DNA from: Streptomyces aidingensis
GTDB taxonomy: Bacteria; Actinomycetota; Actinomycetes; Streptomycetales; Streptomycetaceae
NCBI RefSeq assembly: GCF_900112355.1
Contig: NZ_FOLM01000002.1
Coordinates: forward strand, 324,742 to 388,741
Length of the DNA: 64,000 bases
Reading direction: 5' to 3'
Both the position numbers and the translations under genes were made by a program. Under the pieces are notes generated by a model. It was not told where the DNA came from and searched no databases. It saw only the letters and a list, made by a program, of their open reading frames with translations. How positions within the stretch are numbered: the first letter of the stretch is position 1; every line of letters starts with the position of its first letter. Shown piece after piece: positions 7,096-15,894 of this stretch.

Positions 7096-8316
7096 TCAGG
7101 AGACGGTGCAGGCGGTGCCGTTGAGGGAGAAGGAGGACGGCTCGGAGAAGCTGCCCGAGTAGGTGCCCTGGAAGCCGAAGGACTGGCTGCCGCCCGCCGC
7201 GATGGTGCTGTTGTAGCTCATCGGGGTGGCGGTCACCGAGCCGCTGGACGGGCTGATGGTGGCGCTCCAGGCGCTGGTGACGGACTGCCCGCTGGGCAGG
7301 GTGAAGGCCAGCCGCCAGTCGTTCAGCGGCGAGGAGCCGTTGTTCCGCACGGTCACATTGGCGGTGAAGCCGCCCGGCCACACGTTCTCGGTGTAGGTCA
7401 CGGCGCAGCTTCCGCCGGTCCCGCCGGTGGTGCCCCCGGTGGTGGTCGTACCTCCGTTGGTGGTCGTACCTCCGTTGGTGGTGGAACCGCCGTTGGTGGT
7501 CGAGCCGCCGATGCTGGGGCCGCCGATGGTGGTGCTCCCGCCGGAGCTGCCGCCCTCGTTCACCTGGGCCGAGAAGGAGTTGACGGCCAGGCCCGCGCCG
7601 CCCTCCCAGGGTTCGAAGCCGGCCTGGATGCTGGTCAGGTACCAGGAGTTGTCCGCCATGCCCCGGCGCATCGCCTCGTTGATGAAGGGCATGACGTCGA
7701 AGTTCCAGCTGTTGATGGTCGAGTCGGCCAGGAAGGAGATGACGTTGTTGCTGCCGTTGCTCCCGGTCCAGATCTGGAAGCTGCGGCCGTTGATCGTGGT
7801 GCTGGCCGTGGGCGAGCCGATCGGCTGGACGGGCCCGACCCGGTTGAACCAGATCATGATCTCGGTCTGGTTGACCCCGTCCCGCTTGGGCGTCGGGTCC
7901 AGCCAGATGTCATAGGAGGCGTTGTATGTCGCGTTGTTGACGTAGCTGTAGTCGATGCTGCTGGTCACGCTCTGGATGTCGCTGATGCGCATCGGCAGAT
8001 TGGTGCCCGGCGAGCAGTTGGTGTAGTGGCAGCCCAGGAAGATGGACGGGTAGGACTTGGGCGCGCCGTTGGTGGGCACGCTGCCGTCGGCCTGGGTGAC
8101 GCGGAAACCGCTGCTGGTCACATCGATGCACTGGGTGGCGCTGGTGCCCCAGCGGTTGTTCTGCACGACATAGCGGCCCTGGACGGTGGTGCTGCCGTAC
8201 TGCTCGCAGATGACCGGCTCGGCCTGGGCGGCCGGCAGCGGCAGCGCCACGACGGCAGCGATCGACGCCAGCGCGGCCAGAATGGCCAGGGCGGCGCCAC
8301 GCAGTCGAAATCGCAT
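7096..8316 (-). CDS. Secreted endo-1,4-beta-glucanase, GH12 with CBM2
   Basis: 406 residues. Signal peptide 1-32 (cleavage after AQA), GH12 catalytic domain about 33-255, Gly/Thr/Asn linker, and a family 2 cellulose-binding module in the last 100 residues starting at GSCAVTYTEN. The GH12 signatures QTEIMIWF (nucleophile Glu) and GFEPWEGG (acid/base Glu) are present. The enzyme cuts internal beta-1,4-glucosidic bonds in cellulose outside the cell; close relatives are the CelB-type Streptomyces cellulases. The ATG at 8316 was chosen because it starts the signal peptide. The frame opens further upstream, but that part covers the operator. Regulation is probably by the cellobiose repressor CebR through the GGGAGCGCTCCC site 36 bp upstream. 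A 20-bp terminator follows. Confidence 0.95.
   Translation of the reverse strand: MRFRLRGAALAILAALASIAAVVALPLPAAQAEPVICEQYGSTTVQGRYVVQNNRWGTSATQCIDVTSSGFRVTQADGSVPTNGAPKSYPSIFLGCHYTNCSPGTNLPMRISDIQSVTSSIDYSYVNNATYNASYDIWLDPTPKRDGVNQTEIMIWFNRVGPVQPIGSPTASTTINGRSFQIWTGSNGSNNVISFLADSTINSWNFDVMPFINEAMRRGMADNSWYLTSIQAGFEPWEGGAGLAVNSFSAQVNEGGSSGGSTTIGGPSIGGSTTNGGSTTNGGTTTNGGTTTTGGTTGGTGGSCAVTYTENVWPGGFTANVTVRNNGSSPLNDWRLAFTLPSGQSVTSAWSATISPSSGSVTATPMSYNSTIAAGGSQSFGFQGTYSGSFSEPSSFSLNGTACTVS
7442..7513. repeat. 18-bp tandem repeat coding the cellulase linker
   Basis: Four consecutive 18-bp units; the first two are identical (GTGGTCGTACCTCCGTTG), the other two diverged. They encode the TTNGG-type linker between catalytic and binding modules, so linker length may vary between strains. 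Confidence 0.8.
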
Positions 8317-8352
8317 GGTGCTCCTCGGGTAGGGGGTGGCCTCTGGTGCTGC

Positions 8353-8364
8353 GGGAGCGCTCCC
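8353..8364. promoter_or_regulatory. CebR-type operator
   Basis: GGGAGCGCTCCC, a 12-bp perfect palindrome that extends to 13 of the 14 bases of the CebR consensus TGGGAGCGCTCCCA. CebR is the cellobiose-responsive LacI-family repressor of Streptomyces cellulolytic genes. It lies 36 bp upstream of the cellulase ATG. Confidence 0.85.
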
Positions 8365-8578
8365 ATGACGCAATCCGCTGCGGACAGTAGGACGCTTCCG
8401 CAGCAGGGACAAGAGACGGAACAGAAGTTGCCTGTCCGAATCGAATCCCCTTCGACACGGGGGGCGCCCCGGCCCGCCGGCCGACCCGGGTGACATGGGC
8501 GCCCGGTCCCTGGCCCCGGCCGCTGTGAGACACCCCACACCGCTTGATCGGCCGGGAGGATCCCGGTATTTCTGCCGC

Positions 8579-9061
8579 ATGACCGAGGTTTCCCTGGACG
8601 AGACCGATCTGCGGCTGCTTGAGGTGCTCCAGCGCGACGGCCGGGCCAGCTTCGCGGAGCTCGCCCGGCAGGTCTCGATGTCCGCCAGCGCCGTGACCGA
8701 GCGGGTGCGGAAGCTGGAGGAGAGCGGCGTGATCGGCGGCTACGCCGCGGTGGTGGATCCGGAGAAGCTGGGCCTGACCATCCAGGCACTGGTCCGGCTG
8801 CGCTATCCGACCAACAACTACCGGCCGGTCCACGATCTGCTGGCCGTCCTGCCGGAGGCGGTGGAGGCCCACCATGTGACCGGGGAGGACTGCTTCGTCA
8901 TCAAGGTACTGGCCCGTTCCATGCGCCATCTGGAACAGACCGTGGGCCGGATCGCCGGGCTGGGCGCCGTCACCACCAGCATCGTCTACTCCAGCCCGCT
9001 CCCCGGCCGGCCGCTCTCCCCCGGCCTGGCGCGCCCGGGCCCGCCCGGTCCTCCCCGGTGA
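8579..9061 (+). CDS. Lrp/AsnC-family transcriptional regulator
   Basis: 160 residues. N-terminal helix-turn-helix (about 5-60: LDETDLRLLEVLQRDGR ... SASAVTERVRKLEESGVI), then a RAM ligand-binding and oligomerisation domain (about 65-145). Family members sense amino acids or other small effectors and usually control a neighbouring gene. It is transcribed away from the cellulase and shares its upstream region. The proline-rich last 15 residues are dispensable-looking. The target is not evident; the membrane protein 100 bp downstream is a candidate. Confidence 0.9.
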   Translation: MTEVSLDETDLRLLEVLQRDGRASFAELARQVSMSASAVTERVRKLEESGVIGGYAAVVDPEKLGLTIQALVRLRYPTNNYRPVHDLLAVLPEAVEAHHVTGEDCFVIKVLARSMRHLEQTVGRIAGLGAVTTSIVYSSPLPGRPLSPGLARPGPPGPPR

Positions 9062-9160
9062 CCGGAACTGCTCAGGGTGCGGGGCGGGACGACGGGGCGT
9101 AGCGTCGGGAGAGGCACGAATCCGTGGACGAGGCAACCTCGGTGGAGGAGGCAACTCCCG

Positions 9161-9892
9161 ATGGTGCGCAATGTGCTGGGGGCCGGAATGGCGCTGGCCG
9201 CGGCGGCGGCCCTGCTGATCAGTCCCTTCCTGGACTGGTTCGCGGGGCAGCCCGGACGCGACATCCGGCTGCTGGATCTCTTCGAAACGGGCGACCTGGG
9301 CGAGCCCACGGCCGGCCTGCTGACCGGGCTGGCGGTGCCCATGGTGGTGATCACGGTGGTGGCCGTGGTCGGTGTGGTGCTGCGCTCCCGGCTGCTGGTG
9401 GGGCTGGCCGGGGTACTGGCCCTCGGCCTGACCGTGCTGTGGATGGTGCGCCGCTACCTGGTCACCGACTCGCTGCTGATCGGCGGCGAGGGCGTGAACG
9501 CCGGCGCGCTGACCGCGCTGGGCGCCGGGGTCGGGCTGCTGCTGGCCGCAGTGGTGATGGCGGGGCGGCGGCAGCCGGCCGTGGCCGGGCGGCACGCCCG
9601 CACCGCCCGGGAGCCGGAACGGACGGCGCCCGAGCCGGAGCCGTATCCGGAGACGTATCCGGAGGATGCGCGGACCGAACGGCAGCACGCGGCGGGGGCC
9701 GGGCCGGGCGGGGAACCGCGGCCGACTCAGGAGCATCCGCGGTGGGACGGTGAGCCGGAGCAGCAGCCGGGGCAGCGGGAGCCGCATGCGCACCCGTACT
9801 TCTCGCCCCCGCGGCGCGACGGCGGCCCGGAGGGGCAGCGGCCGTACCGCTATCCGCCCGAGCCTCCCCGGGACCACCGCGACGCCGCCTGA
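9161..9892 (+). CDS. Membrane protein with four helices and a charged tail
   Basis: 243 residues from the ATG at 9161. Four hydrophobic segments (about 4-22, 48-70, 75-95, 108-128) are followed by about 110 residues rich in Pro, Glu, Arg and Gln, likely disordered and cytoplasmic. No family recognised. It is convergent with afsK. S. coelicolor has another small gene in this neighbourhood (SCO4424), but I cannot claim the match. Confidence 0.75.
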   Translation: MVRNVLGAGMALAAAAALLISPFLDWFAGQPGRDIRLLDLFETGDLGEPTAGLLTGLAVPMVVITVVAVVGVVLRSRLLVGLAGVLALGLTVLWMVRRYLVTDSLLIGGEGVNAGALTALGAGVGLLLAAVVMAGRRQPAVAGRHARTAREPERTAPEPEPYPETYPEDARTERQHAAGAGPGGEPRPTQEHPRWDGEPEQQPGQREPHAHPYFSPPRRDGGPEGQRPYRYPPEPPRDHRDAA

Positions 9893-9920
9893 CGCCGGGC
9901 CCGTCCCCGGCGGCACGGCC

Positions 9921-9965
9921 TCAGCTCCGGTCGGCTCAGTCCCGTTCGGCTCAGTTCCGGTCGGC
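9921..9965. repeat. Three 15-bp tandem repeats spanning the afsK stop codon
   Basis: TCAGCTCCGGTCGGC, TCAGTCCCGTTCGGC and TCAGTTCCGGTCGGC lie end to end. On the afsK strand each unit reads Ala-Asp/Glu-Arg-X-stop, so the last five codons including the stop are present three times in frame. Confidence 0.85.
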
Positions 9966-12623
9966 GGGGCGGGCGGTGCCGAGGGCGGCGTCCAGCGCGT
10001 AGACGCAGCGGTCGGCGCTGCAGGCGAAGACCATGCCGTCGGCGGCCACCGGTGAGCCGGTGATGGCCCCGCCGGTCTTGAGTTTCCAGGTCAGCCGGCC
10101 GCCGGCCGCGTCCAGGGTGTAGAGGCAGAAGTCCTCGGAGCCGAAGTGCACCCGGCCGTCCACGACGACCGGCGCGCCGACGATGGGCTCGCCCGCAGCG
10201 AACCGCCAGCGCGGGGTGCCGCTGACCGCGTCCAGGGTGTACATGGCGCTGCCGCTGCCCAGATGCACCAGCCCGTCGGCCACCACCACCGGCTCCGGGG
10301 ACTGCCGCGGCTCGGTGGCCAGCCGCCAGCGGTCGTCCCCGGTGGCCGGGTCCAGGGCGTAGACGGTGCCCAGGTAGTCGGTGAAGAAGACGCCGCCCGC
10401 GCCGCCGGTCAGCGCCGCCGGCGCGTACACCGGCGGGCAGAGCACCGCGGCCGGGGTGTCGAACCGCCAGCGTTCCCCGCCGCCGGTGGCGTCCAGCGCG
10501 AACACCCGGGAGCCGGCGGCCACATAGACCATGCCGTCCCCGCCCGGGTGCACCCGCACCGGGACCGAGCCGGTGACCGAGGAATCGCCCACCCGGTGCC
10601 GCCACAGCCGGTCGCCGGTGCGCGCCTGGAAGGCGTAGAGGTGGTCGTCGCCCCAGAGGTAGACGGTGCCGTCGGCGATCACCGGGCCGGTGCCGGCGGA
10701 CTCGAACTCGGCCTGCATGCCGGAGACGTCCCACAGCGGCTCGCCGTTGGCGGCCTCCCAGGCGGCGACGGTGCCGCCGCGGGCGGCGGTGACGACCGTG
10801 CCGCGGTCGGCGCTGAGCGAGTAGATCCGGCCCTCGGTGGGCCGGCGCCAGCGGTCCGCGCCGTCGGTGGAGTCCAGGGCGTAGAGGCTGTCGCCGTCGG
10901 TGGCCAGCACCCGGCCGCCGCTGACCGCCATCGTCCAGGCCACCTCGCGGGTCTTGAACTGCCGCCGCCCGCTGGCCACGTCCAGCGCGTGCACCTCGAA
11001 GGAGGTGACGTAGAGCAGGCCGTCCCGGACCGTCGGGGAGCCCCACAGGTCGTTGGACATCCGGAACCGCCAGGGGCGCCAGCCGGGCGCGGCCCCGGAC
11101 ACCCGGCCGGGACCGACCGAGGGCGGCGCGGCGACCGAGCGGGAGTGCCCGTCCGAGGACGGCGCCGGGGCGGGTGCGGCATGGGCGGGTGACGGCCGCT
11201 CGGCGGGTGCGGCCTCGCCGCCCGCCGGGCGGGCCCAGCCCGGCGTCCGCTCGGGGGCCGCCGGGCCGGCGGACCCGGAAGCTGCGGAAGCCCCGGAAGC
11301 TGCGGAAGCCGAGTGGCGGGGCAGCCGCACCGTGCCGGCGTCCTCCTCCGGGCCGGGCGGCGGCCCGGGGGACCGGGCCGGAGCGGCGCCGGGCGCGGAG
11401 GGCGGCGGTGCGGCGGGCTGCGGGGGCACCACGGGCCGCCCGGGGGCCGGCGCCGCCACCGCGGCGGCCGGTTCCCGGGACGGATCGGACGGGGCGTGGG
11501 CCGGGTGCCGGGCGGGCGGGCGCTCCGGGCCGCGCGGCGGAGCCGGCGGCGGGGGCGGCCCGGGCTCCGCGCCGCCGGACACCGGACCGGGCGTCCCGGG
11601 CAGCACGGACGGCGGGGGCGGAGACGGCGGTGCCGAGGGCGGCGGCGGGGAGGACGGCGGGGAGTGCGGGGAGGGCGGCGCCGAGTGCCGGCCGCGCCCG
11701 CCGCCGGAGGCCGGCGGCCTGGTCCGGGCCCGGCCGTAGCGGCGGCGCTCGATCAGGGCGACCGCGCCCGGCGGCAGCCAGGCCGAGGCCGTGCCGCTGT
11801 CGTCCCCGGAGGCGAACAGGTGCGGGGCCAGCATTTCCTGGAGCCGGCCCGGGGTGGGCCGCTCCTCGGGCCGCGGGCACATGCAGGCCTCGATCAGCGG
11901 GCGCAGTTCCTCGGGCAGCCCTTCCAGATCGGGCTGCTCCCGGAGCAGCATGAAGACCGTCTCCACCGGGTTGGCGCCGTGGAACGGCGGATGGCCGGTG
12001 GCGGCGAAGACCAGGGTGGAGCCGAGCGAGAACACATCACTCGCACCGGTGACCCCCCGCGAGTCCCGGGCCTGCTCGGGCGACATGTAGGCGGGGGTGC
12101 CCACCGCCACATTGGTCATGGTGAGGCGGGTGTTGGAGACACCGGAGGCGATGCCGAAGTCGATCACCCGCGGGCCGTCCTCCATCACCAGGACGTTGGA
12201 GGGCTTGAGATCGCGGTGCACCAGCCCGGCGCCGTGGATGGACTGCAGCGCCTCGGCCACGCCGGCCGCCAGCCAGCGCACCGCCTGCGGCGGCACCGGA
12301 CCGCACTCGTTGACGATCTCCTCCAGGGAGGGCGCCGGCACATAGGCGGTGGCCAGCCAGGGCACGGCGGCACGGGCGTCGGCGTCCACCACGGCGGCGG
12401 TGTAGAAACCGCTCACCGCCCGGGCCGCCTCCACCTCCCGGCTGAACCGGATCCGGAAGAGCTGGTCCTCGGCCAGCTCGGTGCGCACCGTCTTGATCGC
12501 CACCCGCCGCCCGGACGCCGAACGCGCCAGGTAGACAAGGCCCATTCCCCCGGAGCCCAGCCGCCCGAGGACCTCGAAGGGCCCAATCCGCCGTGGATCG
12601 TGCTGCGTCAGCGGCTCCACCAT
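9951..12623 (-). CDS. afsK: AfsK, serine/threonine kinase with PQQ beta-propeller
   Basis: 890 residues. Kinase domain 1-275: glycine loop GSGGMG at 23-28, ATP-binding K44 in VAIK, catalytic HRDLKPSN at 136-143, DFG at 155-157. Thr168 of the activation loop coincides exactly with the autophosphorylation site known in S. coelicolor AfsK. A long Pro/Ala-rich linker (about 300-530) follows, then PQQ-like propeller repeats to the end (ALD-GG-WR motifs). AfsK phosphorylates AfsR on Ser/Thr and so controls antibiotic production; it also acts at hyphal tips. The start at 12623 has GGGAGGTGG upstream and gives the conserved MVxxLTQHDPRRIGPFEVLG opening. It is longer than the roughly 800 residues I remember, mainly in the linker. 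In this genome the gene is separated from afsR by about 5 kb. Confidence 0.95.
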   Translation of the reverse strand: MVEPLTQHDPRRIGPFEVLGRLGSGGMGLVYLARSASGRRVAIKTVRTELAEDQLFRIRFSREVEAARAVSGFYTAAVVDADARAAVPWLATAYVPAPSLEEIVNECGPVPPQAVRWLAAGVAEALQSIHGAGLVHRDLKPSNVLVMEDGPRVIDFGIASGVSNTRLTMTNVAVGTPAYMSPEQARDSRGVTGASDVFSLGSTLVFAATGHPPFHGANPVETVFMLLREQPDLEGLPEELRPLIEACMCPRPEERPTPGRLQEMLAPHLFASGDDSGTASAWLPPGAVALIERRRYGRARTRPPASGGGRGRHSAPPSPHSPPSSPPPPSAPPSPPPPSVLPGTPGPVSGGAEPGPPPPPAPPRGPERPPARHPAHAPSDPSREPAAAVAAPAPGRPVVPPQPAAPPPSAPGAAPARSPGPPPGPEEDAGTVRLPRHSASAASGASAASGSAGPAAPERTPGWARPAGGEAAPAERPSPAHAAPAPAPSSDGHSRSVAAPPSVGPGRVSGAAPGWRPWRFRMSNDLWGSPTVRDGLLYVTSFEVHALDVASGRRQFKTREVAWTMAVSGGRVLATDGDSLYALDSTDGADRWRRPTEGRIYSLSADRGTVVTAARGGTVAAWEAANGEPLWDVSGMQAEFESAGTGPVIADGTVYLWGDDHLYAFQARTGDRLWRHRVGDSSVTGSVPVRVHPGGDGMVYVAAGSRVFALDATGGGERWRFDTPAAVLCPPVYAPAALTGGAGGVFFTDYLGTVYALDPATGDDRWRLATEPRQSPEPVVVADGLVHLGSGSAMYTLDAVSGTPRWRFAAGEPIVGAPVVVDGRVHFGSEDFCLYTLDAAGGRLTWKLKTGGAITGSPVAADGMVFACSADRCVYALDAALGTARPADRN

Positions 12624-13012
12624 GTCCTGCCACCTCCCCGTAAGGGCGCTGAGAAATGCCGCCCACAGCAGCATCTCATTACGCCGGGGCGATGCGGTCC
12701 TCAGGAATGATTGTTGCGCCAGGGACCGACACCGGCGAAGCCGGGGCCGGATCCGGCCGGCGCGCCATCGTGCCGTCGTACCGTCGTGCCGTGCTGCTTC
12801 TCTCCGGTCGTCCTGCCCTGTGGTGTCCTTCCGGTCCCCGGCTGGCGGCGGGATACGGCGGGGTACGGCGGGTCACGGCGGGTCACGGCGGGATGGAGCG
12901 TACCTTCCCGCCGCCCGGCCCGGATGAGGGCCCCGGCACCGCCCGCCCGGGGCCGCACCCCATTCGGATGCGATCAGATCGCGCCGTGATCATTTGTCGA
13001 TAAGCTGACGGC
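12624..13012. other. Divergent region between afsK and the TetR gene
   Basis: 389 bases with no convincing gene. The afsK ribosome site lies at the left end and a block of 10-bp tandem repeats at 12851-12896. In S. coelicolor the AfsK inhibitor gene kbpA (SCO4422, from memory) lies here; no such frame is present. Confidence 0.6.
12851..12896. repeat. Decamer tandem repeat upstream of afsK and TetR
   Basis: GGATACGGCG, GGGTACGGCG, GGTCACGGCG, GGTCACGGCG and a partial fifth copy, in exact 10-bp register. One repeat per helical turn would place bound protein on one face of the DNA. Confidence 0.7.
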
Positions 13013-13660
13013 ATGACAGGACAAGTGACGACCGTAGACGGGCGGGTGGCCGGCCGCCGCGGTCAGGCGACGCGGCAGAAGCTGCTCGACAACCTCGGGA
13101 AGATGCTTGGCTCGTCTCCGTACCGCGATGTCAGGGTCATCGACGTGGCCCGCAAGGCGGGCACCTCGCCGGCCACCTTCTACCAGTACTTTCCCGATGT
13201 GGAGGCGGCCGTCCTGGAGATCGCCGGCGAGGCGGTGCAGGACAGCGCCGCGCTCTCCGACCTGGTCACCGAGCGGTCCTGGACCGGGCGCGCCGCGGCG
13301 GAGTCCGCCGAGGGCCTGGTGGACGGCTTTCTCGCCTTCTGGCGCAAGCACGACGCCATTCTGCGGGTGATCGACCTCGGCGCGGCCGAGGGCGACCGGC
13401 GCTTTGTGCGGCTGCGCACCAAGGTCCTGGGCGCGGTGACCAAGCCGCTCACCGGCACCATGGAGGAGATGCAGGCCAAGGGCCGGTTCGACAAGGAACT
13501 GACGCCCGCGGCGGTGGCCGGTTCCCTGGTCTCGATGCTCGCCTCGGTCGCCGCCCAGCCCAAGGCACTGCAGACGCTGGGCGCCAAGCAGACCGATCTC
13601 AAGCCCGCCCTGGTCCACCTCGTCCACCTGGGCATCACCGGCAAGAAGCCCGCCAGGTAA
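13013..13660 (+). CDS. TetR-family regulator
   Basis: 215 residues. N-terminal TetR helix-turn-helix at about 20-65 (RGQATRQKLLDNL ... DVARKAGTSPATFYQYFPD), then an all-helical ligand and dimer domain without a diagnostic motif. TetR proteins repress nearby genes until they bind a small molecule. It is divergent from afsK, and a TetR gene also neighbours afsK in S. coelicolor (SCO4421, from memory). The ATG at 13013 has no strong ribosome site, and a GTG 12 bases downstream is an alternative. Ligand unknown. Confidence 0.9.
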   Translation: MTGQVTTVDGRVAGRRGQATRQKLLDNLGKMLGSSPYRDVRVIDVARKAGTSPATFYQYFPDVEAAVLEIAGEAVQDSAALSDLVTERSWTGRAAAESAEGLVDGFLAFWRKHDAILRVIDLGAAEGDRRFVRLRTKVLGAVTKPLTGTMEEMQAKGRFDKELTPAAVAGSLVSMLASVAAQPKALQTLGAKQTDLKPALVHLVHLGITGKKPAR

Positions 13661-13802
13661 CCTGCCGGGCGGCCCGTGGACGAGCCCGCCGGCCATCCGG
13701 GCCGGCCGCGACCGCGCCGGGCGCGGACGTCGCTCGACACGGGCGCATAACGGACGGCTCGCACCTCTGCTGGGGCATTGCGCCCCTGCGTATGCTCGGG
13801 AC

Positions 13803-15071
13803 ATGCCGATAGCCGACACCCCTTCCCCGGTCTGCGTCATAGGCGCCGGTCCCGGCGGCCTGGCCACCGCCGCCGCGCTCCGGCAGCGCGGCGTCCGCAC
13901 CGTCGTGGTGGAAAAGGGCAGCGATGTCGGGACGGCGTGGCGAGGCCATTACGACCGGCTGCGGCTGCACACCACCCGCCGCTGGTCCGCACTGCCCGGC
14001 CTGTCCATACCGCGGTCGGCCGGCCGCTGGGTGGCCCGCGACGACTTCGTCTCCTATCTGGAGCAATACGCCCGCCACCACCGGCTGGAGCTGGCCACCG
14101 GCGTCGAGGTCTCCCGCATCGAGGCGGCCCCCGGACGGCAGGGCTGGCTGCTGAGCGCCAACGGCGGCCGGGAGCTGCGCGCCTCCTCCGTCATCGTCGC
14201 CACCGGCTACAACCACACCCCCCGGGTGCCCCGCTGGCCCGGCCGGGACGGCTTCACCGGTGAGCTGCTGCACGCCGCCCGGTATCGCGAGCCCTCCCCC
14301 TACCGGGGCAAGGACGTGCTGGTCGTCGGGGTGGGCAACACCGGCGCCGAGATCGCCGCCGATCTGGCGGGGAACGGCGCCGGACGGGTCCGGCTGGCGG
14401 TCCGCACGGCGCCGCACATCGTGCGCCGCTCCACCCTCGGCTGGCCCGCCCAGGCGAGCGGGGTGCTGTGCCGGCGGCTGCCGGTGCGCCTGGTGGACCG
14501 GCTCGCCCGGCCGCTCGCCAGTACCCTGCCCGATCTTTCGGAGTACGGCCTGCCCCGCCCGGAGACCGGTCTCTACTCACGGGTTCTGGAGGGGGCGATC
14601 CCGGTGCAGGACGCCGGCCTGGTGCGGGCCGTGCGGCGGCGGCTGGTGGAACCGGTCGCCGCGGTGCAGGGCTTCGAGGGCGGCAAGGTGCTGCTGGCGG
14701 ACGGCGAGATGATCGGCCCGGAGGTGGTGATCTGCGCCACCGGGTACCGCCGCGGGCTGGAGACCCTGGTCGGGCATCTCGGCGTGCTGGACGGGGACGG
14801 GCTGCCGCTGGTGCACGGCCGGGACACCCATCCGGCCGCGCCCGGGCTGCGGTTCACCGGCTTCACCAACCCGATCAGCGGCATGCTGCGGGAGCTGGCC
14901 CGTGAGGCGCCGCGGATCGCCGCCGCGGTGGCCCGCGAGCTGAGCGATCGCGGCTCCGCCCGCCGGGGCCGCGAACGCGCGGCTGCGGACGGCACCGCGG
15001 GAACCACAGGAACCACAGGAACCACGGGCACCGCGAACGCGGCGGGCACGCCGGGCGGCCGGGGCGCCTGA
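13803..15071 (+). CDS. Flavin-containing monooxygenase-like NAD(P)/FAD oxidoreductase
   Basis: 422 residues with two dinucleotide folds: GAGPGG at 14-19 for FAD and GVGNTG at 176-181 for NADPH. Between them is ATGYNHTPRVP, the family's conserved ATG motif. This arrangement matches bacterial FMO/YUCCA-like enzymes, which oxygenate soft nucleophiles or ketones using NADPH, FAD and O2. The substrate cannot be read from sequence. The last 40 residues are low complexity, with three 9-bp repeats (GAACCACAG type, 15001-15027) coding Gly-Thr-Thr. It stands alone between a TetR gene and convergent signalling genes. Confidence 0.88.
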   Translation: MPIADTPSPVCVIGAGPGGLATAAALRQRGVRTVVVEKGSDVGTAWRGHYDRLRLHTTRRWSALPGLSIPRSAGRWVARDDFVSYLEQYARHHRLELATGVEVSRIEAAPGRQGWLLSANGGRELRASSVIVATGYNHTPRVPRWPGRDGFTGELLHAARYREPSPYRGKDVLVVGVGNTGAEIAADLAGNGAGRVRLAVRTAPHIVRRSTLGWPAQASGVLCRRLPVRLVDRLARPLASTLPDLSEYGLPRPETGLYSRVLEGAIPVQDAGLVRAVRRRLVEPVAAVQGFEGGKVLLADGEMIGPEVVICATGYRRGLETLVGHLGVLDGDGLPLVHGRDTHPAAPGLRFTGFTNPISGMLRELAREAPRIAAAVARELSDRGSARRGRERAAADGTAGTTGTTGTTGTANAAGTPGGRGA

Positions 15072-15139
15072 GCGGCCGGCCGGGGCGGGCATGTCATCGC
15101 GCCGGATCCGGCCGTCGGCACCTGGCTGAAACCTTTCCG

Positions 15140-15742
15140 TCACCGGCCCGACACGGACTCCCGGGTCTCCGGCCGGATTCCGGCCGCGGCCCGGTCCGCG
15201 CAGTCCAGCTCGCACCAGATCCGCTTGCCGTCCCCCTCGTATCCCCAGCCCCAGCGGTCGGCCAGCAGCTCCACCAGCTCCAGGCCCCGCCCCCCGGTGT
15301 CCTCACCGCCCGCGCTGCGCCGCACCGGAGCCCGGCTGCTCACATCGGCGACCTCCAGCCGGACCGCGGCGTCCGGCCGGCCGGCCTCCGGCACCGCGAA
15401 GGCGAGCCGCAGCACGGCGGGCCGGGCGGTGTGCACCAGCGCGTTGGTGACCAGTTCGGAGACCAGCAGCACCAGGGTGTCGACCTGCTCAGGGTCCGGG
15501 CCGCCCGGTCTGGCCTCAAGCTGTGCCCGTACCCAGTGCCGGGCGCGGCGCACCTCCTCCGGGTCGCGGCCGACGTCCAACTGTCTCAGGAGCCACTGCA
15601 CTGTCGCTCTCACCGTTTTCGTTCCGGAATTCTTCCCGGATAGCCAGGGGCCGGGCGTCTGGGCAGTCCCGGCCGCGGCGCGGCCGCTTCCGGCCGCCGC
15701 ACCGTGTTCGTGGAAAACCGCGAACCGGGGGAGCCTCAGCAT
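15140..15742 (-). CDS. RsbW-like ATP-binding protein (anti-sigma kinase type)
   Basis: 200 residues. The HATPase_c fold is recognisable from the N-box ELVTNALVHTA (about 115-125), a degenerate G1 motif LEVADVSSRAP and the G2 motif GGRGLELV. Such proteins bind sigma factors or STAS antagonists and phosphorylate the latter; Streptomyces has dozens. The ATG at 15742 was chosen because earlier starts run into low-complexity sequence, but the first 60 residues are not conserved-looking, so the start is uncertain. A STAS-domain gene lies 152 bp upstream on the same strand, a natural partner. Confidence 0.82.
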   Translation of the reverse strand: MLRLPRFAVFHEHGAAAGSGRAAAGTAQTPGPWLSGKNSGTKTVRATVQWLLRQLDVGRDPEEVRRARHWVRAQLEARPGGPDPEQVDTLVLLVSELVTNALVHTARPAVLRLAFAVPEAGRPDAAVRLEVADVSSRAPVRRSAGGEDTGGRGLELVELLADRWGWGYEGDGKRIWCELDCADRAAAGIRPETRESVSGR

Positions 15743-15894
15743 GGGTGACACACGACGGGGGCAACAAGCGCTTCGGGCATATTCCGGCGCAAAGGAGTAC
15801 GTCTGCCGCAAAGTGTGCGAGTGTTGGCCGCACCTCTCGAACACCGCGCGTTCGACTCTCCACGGTGCGGGCGAAAACACCCGCGGAGGAACGT

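Noticed and set aside
12851..12896. CRISPR array
   Set aside because: The repeats are 10 bp and contiguous without spacers. No cas gene is present.
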